Positions 1 through 7,857 of a DNA stretch of 64,000 nt are shown one piece after another (position 1 is the first letter of the stretch; each line of letters starts with the position of its first letter). The notes beneath the pieces were generated by a model. It ran no database searches. It was not told the DNA's origin and saw only the letters and a list, made by a program, of their open reading frames with translations. Source of the DNA: Bacillus zhangzhouensis (GTDB lineage Bacteria > Bacillota > Bacilli > Bacillales > Bacillaceae); contig NZ_JOTP01000005.1 of the NCBI RefSeq assembly GCF_000715205.1, positions 62,001 to 126,000 on the forward strand. Reading direction: 5' to 3'. Both the position numbers and the translations under genes were made by a program.

Positions 1-578
1 ATCAGGAGCTGGCGATACCTATTATTTTATCAGGCGGTATCGGGATTTCCGTCATCTTCATTTCACTAGCGAATGGCTTTAATACAGATTTGTTTAGTTA
101 TTTGTTCGGAAGTGTCAGTGCGGTGTCGAGATTAGATCTTTGGATTGTTGTTGGGATCTCACTTGTTGTTGTGTTAGTTGTTGTGCTTTTATATAAAGAA
201 TTGTTTTTGCTTTCTTTTGATGAAGAGCATGCAAAGGCTTCTGGTATTTCAGCCAAATGGATTCATTTTATTTTTATCTTAGTCGTCGCACTTGTCATTG
301 CGGCATCGATGCGTATCGTAGGTACACTGCTTGTGTCCGCGCTCATGACGCTGCCTGTTGCGGCAAGTATTCGGATTGCCAAAGGGTTTAAACAGGCCAT
401 TTTCCTTTCTATCTTGTTCGGTGAATTGTCTGTCATGGTTGGATTGATCTTAAGCTATTATCTTGATTTAGCGCCGGGCGGAACCATTGTCATGCTGTCC
501 ATTTTGATTTTAATCGGGTGTATTAGTATTGGGAAATTCAAAAGGGGGAATCATCATGAACGTACAAGAAGCGCTTGA
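1..578 (+). CDS. znuB: Zinc ABC transporter permease ZnuB (5' truncated by window)
   Basis: Partial CDS: the frame is open from base 3, so the start lies before the window; 191 residues are visible. The protein is a string of hydrophobic membrane helices of the ABC-3 family of zinc/manganese permeases, with the family pattern of a conserved [21 protein letters not shown] stretch in the C-terminal half (split here for length). It would form the inner membrane channel of a Znu/Adc zinc importer driven by an upstream ATPase. The final 23 bases overlap zur, which implies one transcript and fits zinc control by the downstream repressor. In B. subtilis the znu genes lie elsewhere (from memory), so this linkage is a lineage difference. 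Manganese specificity cannot be excluded from sequence. Confidence 0.85.
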   Translation, partial: QELAIPIILSGGIGISVIFISLANGFNTDLFSYLFGSVSAVSRLDLWIVVGISLVVVLVVVLLYKELFLLSFDEEHAKASGISAKWIHFIFILVVALVIAASMRIVGTLLVSALMTLPVAASIRIAKGFKQAIFLSILFGELSVMVGLILSYYLDLAPGGTIVMLSILILIGCISIGKFKRGNHHERTRSA

Positions 579-984
579 TTTATTAAAGGAAAAAGGCTAC
601 AAATATACAAGCAAACGTGAAGATATGCTTCAATTGTTTTCTGATTCTGACAAATACTTAACCGCTAAAAATGTATTAACGTCATTAAGTGAAGACTATC
701 CGGGTCTTAGCTTTGATACGATTTATCGAAACCTGTCCTTATATGAAGACCTTGGGATATTAGAGACAACGGAATTGTCAGGGGAGAAGCTATTCCGTTT
801 TAAATGTTCATTCTCCCATCATCATCATCACTTTATTTGTCTTGCATGCGGTAAAACAAAGGAGATCGATGCCTGTCCTATGGACAAGCTTGAAGCCGAT
901 CTAGAGGATTATCACATTAGCGGACATAAATTTGAAATATACGGAACGTGTCCTTCCTGCGAACCGAAGGAAGTTCACTCGTAA
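556..984 (+). CDS. zur: Zinc uptake repressor Zur (Fur family)
   Basis: A 142-residue Fur-family metalloregulator, close to the B. subtilis length. The start at 556 is chosen because AAGGGGG lies 8-9 bases before it; an in-frame ATG at 529 would have no ribosome site and sits inside znuB. The N-terminal half is the winged helix (DTIYRNL near residue 54 is the recognition helix). The structural zinc site is visible as CLAC (95-98) and CPSC (132-135), and a histidine-rich run at 88-92 belongs to the regulatory site. With zinc bound it represses zinc uptake and zinc-free paralogue genes. It overlaps znuB by 23 bases, suggesting translational coupling and autoregulation of the zinc operon. Confidence 0.93.
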   Translation: MNVQEALDLLKEKGYKYTSKREDMLQLFSDSDKYLTAKNVLTSLSEDYPGLSFDTIYRNLSLYEDLGILETTELSGEKLFRFKCSFSHHHHHFICLACGKTKEIDACPMDKLEADLEDYHISGHKFEIYGTCPSCEPKEVHS

Positions 985-1012
985 AAGCCAGCCGCCGAGC
1001 TGGTTTTTTGTT
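985..1012 (+). terminator. Rho-independent terminator after zur
   Basis: CCAGC and GCTGG arms around a six-base loop, followed directly by a T-run, just after the zur stop. Confidence 0.8.
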
Positions 1013-1123
1013 TTGTCTTTTTGAAAACGTTTTACAAAGAGCAGCTGGTTCATTAGAATGAGATCAGGCAGGTCATACGCTCAAGCAATATTGAGTCTTT
1101 TGGAATATAGGGAGGGGTCAAAA

Positions 1124-2041
1124 GTGGCATATTATGTCGTGTTCGATGTAGGCGGAACGAGAACAAAACATGGATTAATGGATGAGGATGGGAAGCTAAT
1201 CACTCGCGGTGACTATCAAACGAATTGCCGGCAGCTTGAACCGTTTTTAGAGGCAATGGAGGACGTGGTCAAACAATATCAAAAGACTCGAGATGTCAGC
1301 GGAATCGCCATCAGTCTTCCGGGGTTTGTGGACAGTCAAACGGGCTATACAGAATTTGCAGGTGCAATCATCGCCTTAAATGGTCAAAATGTAAAAACGC
1401 TTTTAGAAGAAAAAACATCTCTTCGTGTCGAAGTGGAAAATGATGCGAACTGCGCAGCCCTGGCAGAAAAATATAGTGGTCATGCGAAAGATTGTGACAG
1501 CTTTATTTGTATGACAATCGGCACAGGTGTTGGCGGCGGTATTTTTGCTGGCGGCCAGCTTGTTCGCGGGGCCTCTTTTCGCGGTGGTGAATTTGGCATG
1601 ATGCTGACAGAAACAGAAAACGGCCAGTTTACGACACTCAACAGCAGTGCTTCAACGGCTGGATTAATTCGAAGCTATAAAGAAAAGCAAGGAATTCCGC
1701 AAAGTAAACAAATAGACGGTCAAGAGATATTTGATAAGGCAAAGCACGATCCGTCTATTGAGAAGCTGGTGGATCAGTGGTACAAACGAATAGCCATTGG
1801 TATTTATAATGTAGCAACTGTCCTCAATCCAGAGAAAATTCTCATTGGTGGCGGCGTGAGTGCAAGGCCGGATTTGATTCCAAGCATCGAGAAGCATTTA
1901 CATACACTCCATGCCTGGAAGAACATTCAGGTGAAGCTGGAAACATGCTACTACTTGAATCAGGCTGGTATGAAGGGGGCTCTGTACCATTTTTTAATGA
2001 AAGAAGGGCATCTTGATACATCAAAAAAGCCGATATATTAA
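1124..2041 (+). CDS. ROK-family sugar kinase (BglK-like)
   Basis: A 305-residue ROK-family kinase. The GTG at 1124 is preferred because AGGGAGGGG precedes it with good spacing; the longer frame from 1058 lacks a ribosome site. The N-terminal phosphate-binding loop reads DVGGTRTKHG, the sugar-binding ENDANCAAL motif lies near residue 108, and [17 protein letters not shown] follows. The HxCxCGxxGCxE zinc motif of GlcK and the ROK repressors is absent and there is no HTH domain, so this is a kinase of the beta-glucoside-kinase or N-acetyl-sugar-kinase type, not a repressor. The exact sugar cannot be read from sequence. It stands alone between zur and yqfW, where I recall no such gene in B. subtilis. 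Confidence 0.8.
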   Translation: MAYYVVFDVGGTRTKHGLMDEDGKLITRGDYQTNCRQLEPFLEAMEDVVKQYQKTRDVSGIAISLPGFVDSQTGYTEFAGAIIALNGQNVKTLLEEKTSLRVEVENDANCAALAEKYSGHAKDCDSFICMTIGTGVGGGIFAGGQLVRGASFRGGEFGMMLTETENGQFTTLNSSASTAGLIRSYKEKQGIPQSKQIDGQEIFDKAKHDPSIEKLVDQWYKRIAIGIYNVATVLNPEKILIGGGVSARPDLIPSIEKHLHTLHAWKNIQVKLETCYYLNQAGMKGALYHFLMKEGHLDTSKKPIY

Positions 2042-2057
2042 GGGTATCGGCTTCTTA
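2023..2057. terminator. Bidirectional terminator between ROK kinase and yqfW
   Basis: Nine-base perfect arms AAGCCGATA (2027-2035) and TATCGGCTT (2045-2053). The left arm lies within the last codons of the kinase gene, so the stop codon is in the loop. It serves both convergent genes. Confidence 0.7.
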
Positions 2058-2068
2058 TATTCACTACA

Positions 2069-2647
2069 TTAGTAAGCAGTTTGCAGACGCTGTTCGTATT
2101 GTTTGATCCATTGAGACGCTTCTTGCCAGTTATTGACGCGAATGATTCTATCGTCAATTGGCATTTGGTTATAAGGTGAGTTAAAAAGAATGACCGGAAT
2201 ATCAGCCTCTTTTGCAATCATTGTGGCATTGCCATGATGATCCTCGAAAAACACATCAATCTTGTGCTTTTGAACAGCTTCCAGCTTGTGATGACCGCCA
2301 ACCAGCTCAATGTCATCATAGTGCACGTGATTTTCTTGAAACCACGTGTAGGTGACATCCGTGTGATGCTGCCTTCTTGCTGTGATATAAATCAGTTTGT
2401 GGTGATGTTTCATTTGATCTAGGATCACTTTTGCACCCTCGGCAGGCTTCGCCTGTTTATAAATAAGAGGCTCATGCTGATCCATCCAGCCCCAAAATTC
2501 TTCATTTGAAATCTTTAAAAGCTTCGTCAAATCATATTCTGTCATATCATCTAGTGTAATGGCACATTGAAACGACTCATTTAAGTAGGGAACAAAGGTG
2601 TCCTGCGCCGTCACTGTGCCATCAATATCAATTCCTAAACGTAACAT
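2069..2647 (-). CDS. yqfW: HAD-family 5'-nucleotidase-like protein YqfW
   Basis: 192 residues, matching the YqfW family (NT5C-like HAD phosphatases). The start at 2647 is set by GAGGAG eight bases before and by the protein beginning MLRLGIDIDGT, with the catalytic DxDxT signature at the very N terminus; a longer in-frame extension has no ribosome site. Later HAD motifs are visible: ITARR near residue 108 (motif II) and VFFEDHHG near 145 (motif IV). Probably a cytosolic nucleotidase acting on deoxynucleotide monophosphates, though YqfW substrates are not established to my knowledge. Divergent from yqfX, with about 140 bases of shared promoter space. Confidence 0.85.
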   Translation of the reverse strand: MLRLGIDIDGTVTAQDTFVPYLNESFQCAITLDDMTEYDLTKLLKISNEEFWGWMDQHEPLIYKQAKPAEGAKVILDQMKHHHKLIYITARRQHHTDVTYTWFQENHVHYDDIELVGGHHKLEAVQKHKIDVFFEDHHGNATMIAKEADIPVILFNSPYNQMPIDDRIIRVNNWQEASQWIKQYEQRLQTAY

Positions 2648-2786
2648 GCCCACACTCCTCATATTTATACTCTTAAAGTGTAACATAATCAATTCACAAT
2701 TCCAGCAAGTTTTAGCAAACATGAAACAGACATTTTTGCTCATACTAAAAAAGCTCCTTTCTATTAAGCACAAGGGGGAATTGATC

Positions 2787-3149
2787 ATGGAAAGAGACGA
2801 GGATTTCAGAAGAAATGATCGTGAAATCGACACACACTTTAGTAATGATGATGGCTATTTAGAGGAAACAGCTGCTGAAATTGCAGAGCCATATCAGGCA
2901 TCAAGAGATCGAGAAGACAGACGAGAACGTGACCATGTAGGTGACGATTCAGGCAGTAAGGGGATAGGCTATACAGCACTCGCGATTGCGATTATCTCAT
3001 TATTTGTCTTGCCGGTGCTATTAGGGGTAGCGGCAATCGTCGTTGGTTATATTGCAAGAAGAAAAGGAGCACATGCGCTTGGCGCGTGGTCAATCGGGAT
3101 CGGAATTGTTTCCGTCATCCTTGGCATTTTTATCACCCCGTTCTTTTAA
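2787..3149 (+). CDS. yqfX: YqfX, small membrane protein with DUF4190-like domain
   Basis: 120 residues. The ATG at 2787 follows AAGGGGGAATTGATC, a good ribosome site. The N-terminal half (1-65) is very acidic and basic (many E, D, R) and probably soluble and disordered. The C-terminal half holds two hydrophobic helices (about 70-90 and 97-118) with the glycine-rich pattern typical of DUF4190 proteins. Function unknown. It matches B. subtilis YqfX in position and size. Convergent with ispG, sharing a strong bidirectional terminator. Confidence 0.82.
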   Translation: MERDEDFRRNDREIDTHFSNDDGYLEETAAEIAEPYQASRDREDRRERDHVGDDSGSKGIGYTALAIAIISLFVLPVLLGVAAIVVGYIARRKGAHALGAWSIGIGIVSVILGIFITPFF

Positions 3150-3156
3150 CAAGAAC

Positions 3157-3191
3157 AGAAAAACGCCTGACAGTGACGTCAGGCGTTTTTG
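3157..3191. terminator. Bidirectional terminator between yqfX and ispG
   Basis: Near-perfect hairpin AAAAACGCCTGAC / GTCAGGCGTTTTT with A and T tracts on either side, between the two convergent stops. Confidence 0.9.
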
Positions 3192-4307
3192 CTATGCGTT
3201 CGCTTGTTTTTCTTTTTCAGCTTCCATTTTCGCATAGTGTTCTTCAGCGATTTTATCGATTTCTTTTTTCAGTTCTTCGACCATTGTTTCTTCTGGTACT
3301 TTACGAACAATTTCACCTTTACGGAACAATAGGCCTTCGCCTCTAGCGCCTGCGATTCCGATGTCAGCCTCACGCGCTTCACCTGGACCGTTTACAGCGC
3401 AGCCGAGAACAGCTACTTTAATTGGTGCTTTAATTGTAGAAATATATTCTTCGACTTCATTTGCAATGCTAATGAGGTCAATTTCGATTCGTCCACAAGT
3501 TGGGCAAGAGATCAGTGTTGCTGCATTTGCTGCAAGACCAAATGATTTCAACAATTCACGTGCTACTTTTACTTCTTCAACTGGGTCAGCACTTAATGAG
3601 ATGCGGAGTGTGTTACCAATCCCCATGTTCAAGATAGCGCCAAGTCCAGCTGCACTTTTTACAGTACCTGCAAATAACGTACCTGATTCAGTAATCCCAA
3701 GATGAAGGGGATAATCAAAGGCTTTTGCCGCTTTTTCGTACGCCTCAATCGCAAGGTTTACATCAGATGCTTTCATACTGACGATAATGTCATGAAAATC
3801 TAGGTCTTCTAAAATTTTAATGTGATGCAGTGCACTTTCGACCATGCCATCTGCTGTTGGGTAGCCGTATTTATCAAGAATCTTTTTCTCTAATGAGCCG
3901 GCGTTTACACCAATTCGAATTGGAATACCTTTTTCTTTTGCTGCTTTCACAACAGCTTCGACTTTTTCTCGTCTGCCGATGTTTCCTGGGTTGATTCGGA
4001 TTTTGTCTGCACCTGCTTCAATGGCTTTTAGTGCAAGCTTGTAGTCAAAATGAATATCAACAACAAGTGGGATATTGATTTGTTTTTTTATGTCCGCAAT
4101 TGCATTTGCTGCACGCTCATCTGGGCATGCGACACGCACGATTTGACAGCCTGCTTCTTCTAAACGTTTAATTTCAGCTACTGTCGCTTCGACATCATGT
4201 GTTTTGGTTGTTGCCATACTTTGAATGACAACCTCATTATTTCCACCTATAGTTAAAGGTCCCACTTTGACGGGACGCGTTTTAGTACGATGTGTGACTT
4301 CACTCAC
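3192..4307 (-). CDS. ispG: 4-hydroxy-3-methylbut-2-en-1-yl diphosphate synthase IspG (GcpE)
   Basis: 371 residues, near the 377 of B. subtilis IspG (YqfY). It converts MEcPP to HMBPP in the non-mevalonate isoprenoid pathway using a 4Fe-4S cluster. The cluster ligands are visible as C268 and C271 in SCPTCGR, C303 and E310 in GCAVNGPGE. The start is GTG at 4307, with AAGGAG ten bases upstream. The N-terminal TIM barrel and the C-terminal cluster domain are both complete. Transcribed alone, away from yqfX. Together with ispA at the right end, the window holds two isoprenoid genes. Confidence 0.97.
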   Translation of the reverse strand: MSEVTHRTKTRPVKVGPLTIGGNNEVVIQSMATTKTHDVEATVAEIKRLEEAGCQIVRVACPDERAANAIADIKKQINIPLVVDIHFDYKLALKAIEAGADKIRINPGNIGRREKVEAVVKAAKEKGIPIRIGVNAGSLEKKILDKYGYPTADGMVESALHHIKILEDLDFHDIIVSMKASDVNLAIEAYEKAAKAFDYPLHLGITESGTLFAGTVKSAAGLGAILNMGIGNTLRISLSADPVEEVKVARELLKSFGLAANAATLISCPTCGRIEIDLISIANEVEEYISTIKAPIKVAVLGCAVNGPGEAREADIGIAGARGEGLLFRKGEIVRKVPEETMVEELKKEIDKIAEEHYAKMEAEKEKQANA

Positions 4308-4412
4308 TTGTCAATCGCTCCTTAGTGTACACGCAATCATTTGCCATGTACGTCGTGTTTTACAGTTCATATTGTAACAGTCTCTTTGTATGAATGACAA
4401 GGAATTAACGTT

Positions 4413-4724
4413 TTATCTCTTATAGACTGGAAACTTATATGTGCTGCCTGCTCGAATTTCGTTCGCTTTGACGCCTTGATTCAGCTCTTCGAAATCCTCA
4501 ATGACTTCATCAAGTGGCTTGCTTGTATGTACAATGGATACCACGGTTTCGCCTTGTTTGACAGTGACCGTCTTATACGCTTTTTTCTCAGATGTTTGAA
4601 AGGCACTTGCAGGAACAGCGGGTCCTTCTTGAACTGGAATGGTTCCATTTTTTAAATCAAAAAAGATAATAAAGAGGACAAACAAACTGATTAGTAAAAA
4701 AATAATTCGCCGCATTTCACTCAC
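4413..4724 (-). CDS. yqfZ: YqfZ, membrane-anchored LysM protein
   Basis: 103 residues: an uncleaved N-terminal membrane helix (about 5-23), a short linker, and one LysM-type domain at the C terminus (VTVKQGETVVSIVHTS near 54, then the NEIRAGSTYKFP close). It should sit on the outer face of the membrane and touch peptidoglycan. It matches B. subtilis YqfZ (about 99 residues) in position behind ispG. The sporulation role is inferred from the family. The gap to ispG is about 100 bases with no clear terminator. Confidence 0.82.
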   Translation of the reverse strand: MSEMRRIIFLLISLFVLFIIFFDLKNGTIPVQEGPAVPASAFQTSEKKAYKTVTVKQGETVVSIVHTSKPLDEVIEDFEELNQGVKANEIRAGSTYKFPVYKR

Positions 4725-4926
4725 CGCTTTTAAGAGTTTACTTCAGTGTATGCATGTCCTGAAATGATAGAACCAAAAAGGGCAGGAAAGCTAGCATCTG
4801 TGGTTCTAGTTTGCTCTAGTAAGCCTTGTAATGGATTGAAAATCCTCACTTTGTCTTCATCAGCTAAGAATAGGTGGTGCTTACCCTTATGATCATTATG
4901 ATAAAATAAAAAAAGGGGGAGAGTTT

Positions 4927-5472
4927 ATGAAAAAAATAAGTCAGCATATATATGTGAGAACGCTAACAGAAAATGATGCAGAATCACTATTAACACTTGA
5001 ACTTGAAAATCGCTCATATTTTCAGCAATTTACACCTTTGGTCAAAGATGATTTTTTCGCGTTATCTCGTCAAATTGAACGGATTAATCGCAGTATACAA
5101 AAGTGTGCACAAGATGAAGCTTACATGCACGGTATTTTCTTAAATGAAACAGATGCCTTAGTCGGAACGATTTCTCTAAGTTCTGTCGAAAGAGGACCTA
5201 TTGAAGGGGCCATGCTTGGGTATGTACTCGATCAAAAGCAGGGCGGGAAGGGATATATGACAGAGGCCATTCGTTTAATCATCGATTATGCCTTTTATGA
5301 ACTGCACCTCCATCGTATTGAGGCTGGAGTAAAGCCGGATAACATTGGTTCCATTCGTGTGCTTGAAAAGACAGGTTTTGAAAATGAGGGACTCAATCGT
5401 AAAAAAGTAAAGATTAATGGAGTGTGGGAGGATCACTATTTGTTTGCGATCATCCATCCAGATGAGTCATAG
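4927..5472 (+). CDS. GNAT N-acetyltransferase, RimJ/RimL type
   Basis: 181 residues with the GNAT fold. Motif A, the acetyl-CoA loop, is visible as DQKQGGKGYMTEA near 103-115 (Q/RxxGxG/A pattern), followed by HRIEAGVKPDNIGSIRVLEKTGF, whose N-I-G-S-I-R-V-L-E-K-x-G-F signature (split form of a family hallmark) is typical of RimJ/RimL/YdaF ribosomal-protein acetyltransferases. The start follows AAGGGGGAGAGTTT. The actual acceptor cannot be told from sequence. It lies between yqfZ and yqgB, where B. subtilis carries yqgA (cell wall protein), which I do not find here. It ends in a terminator that carries a remnant of the dispersed repeat. Confidence 0.85.
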   Translation: MKKISQHIYVRTLTENDAESLLTLELENRSYFQQFTPLVKDDFFALSRQIERINRSIQKCAQDEAYMHGIFLNETDALVGTISLSSVERGPIEGAMLGYVLDQKQGGKGYMTEAIRLIIDYAFYELHLHRIEAGVKPDNIGSIRVLEKTGFENEGLNRKKVKINGVWEDHYLFAIIHPDES

Positions 5473-5488
5473 AGCATGAACATACATA

Positions 5489-5516
5489 AAAAGCTCCTCC
5501 AAGTCGGAGGAGCTTT
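5489..5516. terminator. Terminator after GNAT gene
   Basis: AAAAAGCTCCTCC and GGAGGAGCTTT arms around AAGTC. On the plus strand the T-run is cut short after three T by the repeat start (TCAGCGTG). Read on the minus strand the T-run is intact and would serve yqgB. Confidence 0.75.
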
Positions 5517-5538
5517 CAGCGTGTAGAGAAACCCTTGT
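5516..5538 (+). repeat. Truncated copy of the terminator-nested dispersed repeat
   Basis: TCAGCGTGTAGAGAAACCCT matches the first 20 bases of the elements at 26472 and 27681 with one mismatch, and sits at the same place, immediately 3' of a terminator hairpin. Similarity fades after about 23 bases and no second hairpin copy follows, so this looks like a deleted remnant. Confidence 0.6.
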
Positions 5539-5558
5539 TGTATCTTTCGACAAGCGGT

Positions 5559-6320
5559 TTATTTTTTTGCAGGTATTTCTTTTACCACAAGATATAAGAA
5601 GATAAAGTTAATCACCCAATTTAATAAAAATGAGTTCGCAACAGGGGTGTTTAATGCACTCATGATGGCAAAAAAGACCGTCGTTAATGTGAGTGAATAG
5701 GCTGAGAGCTTCCATAGCATTTGGAAGGAAAGCTCTTTTTGCTGCATTCGTTTAATAAATGTACCAAGCATCGCAAGGAATGTCGCGCTGATGAACATGA
5801 GAGCCGCAGTTGATAGATATAGTAGCACACAAATGACGGGGATAATGATCGCTTGGTTCTGGTTTGTGACGCGAGCGAGTTCATCTTTAGTGAGCGTCCC
5901 GCCAAGGAGCTGGTATGGGATATCTGTCATTTGCCCATCAATGGCAATCACTGCCTTTTCCTTTAATAAAGCAATGGCCGTTTGCTTTGATTCAAGCTCA
6001 CTTGCTTTTATTTTTTCAGCAGGGTCAAAGATGATCGTGATGCCGTTTTCTTCTTTTTCTATCGGTGCACTTTGATCAGCTTGAAGCTTTCCTTTTTCGA
6101 TTGAAAAATCGGGTAAATCCTTTTTGATCACATGCTGAAATCCTGACATCGCATTCGAAATCTCCTGGCTCATATGATAACCCTGAGGAACAGCTGCGAT
6201 GATCGAAAGGATAAAAATGAACAAAATCGCTTTTCCAATCCCTGTAAACCTTGCTCTAGCAATATCTTTTGGTGAGTAAATTCCTTTTAACAATAGACTA
6301 AATACGTTCAACCGATTCAC
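5559..6320 (-). CDS. yqgB: YqgB, DUF1189 membrane protein
   Basis: 253 residues, close to B. subtilis YqgB. One membrane helix at about 30-50, a large extracytoplasmic or loop domain (about 55-155, with lysine and glutamate rich segments), then three or four C-terminal helices (about 160-250). This is the DUF1189 architecture. Function unknown; the family resembles MalF-type membrane permease components in topology only. Convergent with the GNAT gene and divergent from yqgC. Confidence 0.82.
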   Translation of the reverse strand: MNRLNVFSLLLKGIYSPKDIARARFTGIGKAILFIFILSIIAAVPQGYHMSQEISNAMSGFQHVIKKDLPDFSIEKGKLQADQSAPIEKEENGITIIFDPAEKIKASELESKQTAIALLKEKAVIAIDGQMTDIPYQLLGGTLTKDELARVTNQNQAIIIPVICVLLYLSTAALMFISATFLAMLGTFIKRMQQKELSFQMLWKLSAYSLTLTTVFFAIMSALNTPVANSFLLNWVINFIFLYLVVKEIPAKK

Positions 6321-6453
6321 TTCCTACATTCTTTTCTATTTCTCACATTGTATCAATGTCTATCCATCAAGTACAAGTACGGCCTTCATAGCTGGTTAAG
6401 ATAGGTGGAATGAGGCATAATGTATACAGCATATAAAAAGGAGGTGCCGCGGA

Positions 6454-6939
6454 TTGGACGTGCTGTATTGGATTCTGATTGGCTGTGCATTTATCATTGC
6501 GTTTGTTGGACTTGTCTATCCAATTATTCCTAGTGTTGTTTTTATGGTCCTTGGGTTTATTCTATATGGTTTCTTTTTCACCTTCGAGCCGTTTACGCTG
6601 ACGTTTTGGCTCATTCAAGCCATGTTTACAGCTGTATTATTTGCGGCAGATTATGTCTCAAACCTCATTGGGGTGAAGCGCTTTGGCGGCAGCCGGGCAG
6701 CCATTTGGGGAAGCACCATTGGGTTATTAGTCGGTCCTTTTGTCATTCCGATTGCAGGCATTATCATCGGTCCATTTATCGGCAGTGTCATTGCAGAGCT
6801 TCTTGTTCATCAAAAAGATGTGAAGACAAGTGTGAAAGTAGGGTTAGGCTCATTAATTGGGTTTGTATCAGGTGTATTTGCAAAAGGATTGATTCAAGCA
6901 CTGATGCTGGGCATCTTTTTATTTTATGTCCTTCGCTAA
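6454..6939 (+). CDS. yqgC: YqgC, DUF456 membrane protein
   Basis: 161 residues, nearly all hydrophobic, with about five helices and repeated glycine-rich segments ([21 protein letters not shown] near 90), the DUF456 pattern. The start is TTG at 6454, preceded by AAAGGAGGTGCCGCGGA. Function unknown; B. subtilis YqgC (about 160 residues) has the same position before sodA. An 187-base gap with its own promoter-like elements separates it from sodA, so it is probably not in one unit with it. Confidence 0.85.
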   Translation: MDVLYWILIGCAFIIAFVGLVYPIIPSVVFMVLGFILYGFFFTFEPFTLTFWLIQAMFTAVLFAADYVSNLIGVKRFGGSRAAIWGSTIGLLVGPFVIPIAGIIIGPFIGSVIAELLVHQKDVKTSVKVGLGSLIGFVSGVFAKGLIQALMLGIFLFYVLR

Positions 6940-6992
6940 ATCAAAAAATGGTGTTTAAAACTTTTTCTAAAGGGCTAAATACAAAATAAACA

Positions 6993-7006
6993 CTGAAATG
7001 TTTCAG
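6993..7006. promoter_or_regulatory. 14-bp palindrome upstream of sodA
   Basis: CTGAAATGTTTCAG, a 6-bp arm palindrome, lies about 17 bases upstream of the proposed sodA -35 element. It could be an operator. No regulator can be assigned. Confidence 0.3.
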
Positions 7007-7022
7007 ATCATGAGCAATAACG

Positions 7023-7051
7023 TTGAAACAAGCCGTTTCTTTTGATACTCT
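7023..7051 (+). promoter_or_regulatory. Candidate SigA promoter of sodA
   Basis: TTGAAA (7023-7028), 17-base spacer, TACTCT (7046-7051); the -10 is weak. It leaves a leader of about 70 bases before the sodA ribosome site AAGGAGGA. Confidence 0.4.
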
Positions 7052-7126
7052 TTGAGTAGGGTGAATTGCTTGCTTACTATCTAAGGAAGCATTTCAGTAC
7101 ATACATTTCTAAGGAGGAATTTAACC

Positions 7127-7735
7127 ATGGCTTTTAAACTTCCAGAATTACCATATGCTTACGATGCATTAGAACCACATATCGACAAGGAAACAATGAC
7201 GATTCACCACACAAAACACCATAACACGTACGTAACAAACTTAAACAAAGCAATCGAAGGTGTATCAGCTCTTGAAGATCAATCAATCGAAGAGCTAGTG
7301 GCTAATCTAAACTCTGTGCCTGAAAACATTCGTACAGCTGTACGTAACAATGGCGGAGGACATGCGAACCACTCATTATTCTGGACGCTTCTTTCACCAA
7401 ACGGTGGCGGCGCACCAACTGGTGAACTTGCAGATGCAATCGAAAAAGAATTAGGTGGATTTGAAAAATTCAAATCTGATTTCGCTGCAGCAGCTGCAGG
7501 ACGCTTTGGTTCTGGTTGGGCATGGCTAGTTGTGAACAATGGCAAACTTGAAATCACAAGCACGCCAAACCAAGATTCTCCTTTAACTGAAGGAAAAACA
7601 CCAATTCTAGGACTAGACGTTTGGGAGCATGCTTACTACTTAAACTACCAAAACCGTCGTCCTGATTACATTTCTGCTTTCTGGAATGTTGTGAACTGGG
7701 ATGAAGTAGCTCGCCTTTACAGCGAAGCTAAATAA
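7127..7735 (+). CDS. sodA: Superoxide dismutase (Mn), SodA
   Basis: 202 residues, the normal length. It dismutates superoxide to oxygen and hydrogen peroxide in the cytosol and on spores. The four metal ligands are visible: H27 in the HHTKHH segment, the H of [11 protein letters not shown] near 82, and the D and H of DVWEHAYYL near 164-168. The GGG(H)A and Q-containing TPNQDSP region are those of Mn/cambialistic enzymes. Codon use is the smooth, preferred set of a highly expressed gene. Strong ribosome site AAGGAGGA; monocistronic with a terminator right after. Confidence 0.97.
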   Translation: MAFKLPELPYAYDALEPHIDKETMTIHHTKHHNTYVTNLNKAIEGVSALEDQSIEELVANLNSVPENIRTAVRNNGGGHANHSLFWTLLSPNGGGAPTGELADAIEKELGGFEKFKSDFAAAAAGRFGSGWAWLVVNNGKLEITSTPNQDSPLTEGKTPILGLDVWEHAYYLNYQNRRPDYISAFWNVVNWDEVARLYSEAK

Positions 7736-7748
7736 ATCATTTGATTCG

Positions 7749-7784
7749 AAAAGACCTGCTCTGAAAAGAAGCGGGTCTTTTTAT
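7749..7784 (+). terminator. Terminator after sodA
   Basis: AAAAGACC(T)GCT and AGCGGGTCTTTTT arms followed by a T-rich tail, 13 bases after the sodA stop. Confidence 0.85.
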
Positions 7785-7857
7785 ATTTTCCCTCCTTTTT
7801 TTACATATCTGCCTTTTGATGAGACAGACTATTGTGTAGAAAAGGAGAATGAAATGT

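Noticed and set aside
838-900. His-rich run in zur as a nickel-binding sign
   Set aside because: Zur family members commonly have His clusters here; the intact CxxC pairs point to zinc.
1021-1036. cre-like TTGAAAACGTTTTACA before the ROK kinase
   Set aside because: Resembles a CcpA site, but the right half is shifted by one base (TACA for TCA), which breaks the fixed spacing. Not strong enough to list.
1664-1897. Minus-strand open frames within the ROK kinase and other genes
   Set aside because: Shadow frames opposite real genes, without ribosome sites or family features.
2598-2786. N-terminal extension of yqfX into yqfW
   Set aside because: It runs antisense through the yqfW start; the ATG at 2787 has a strong ribosome site.
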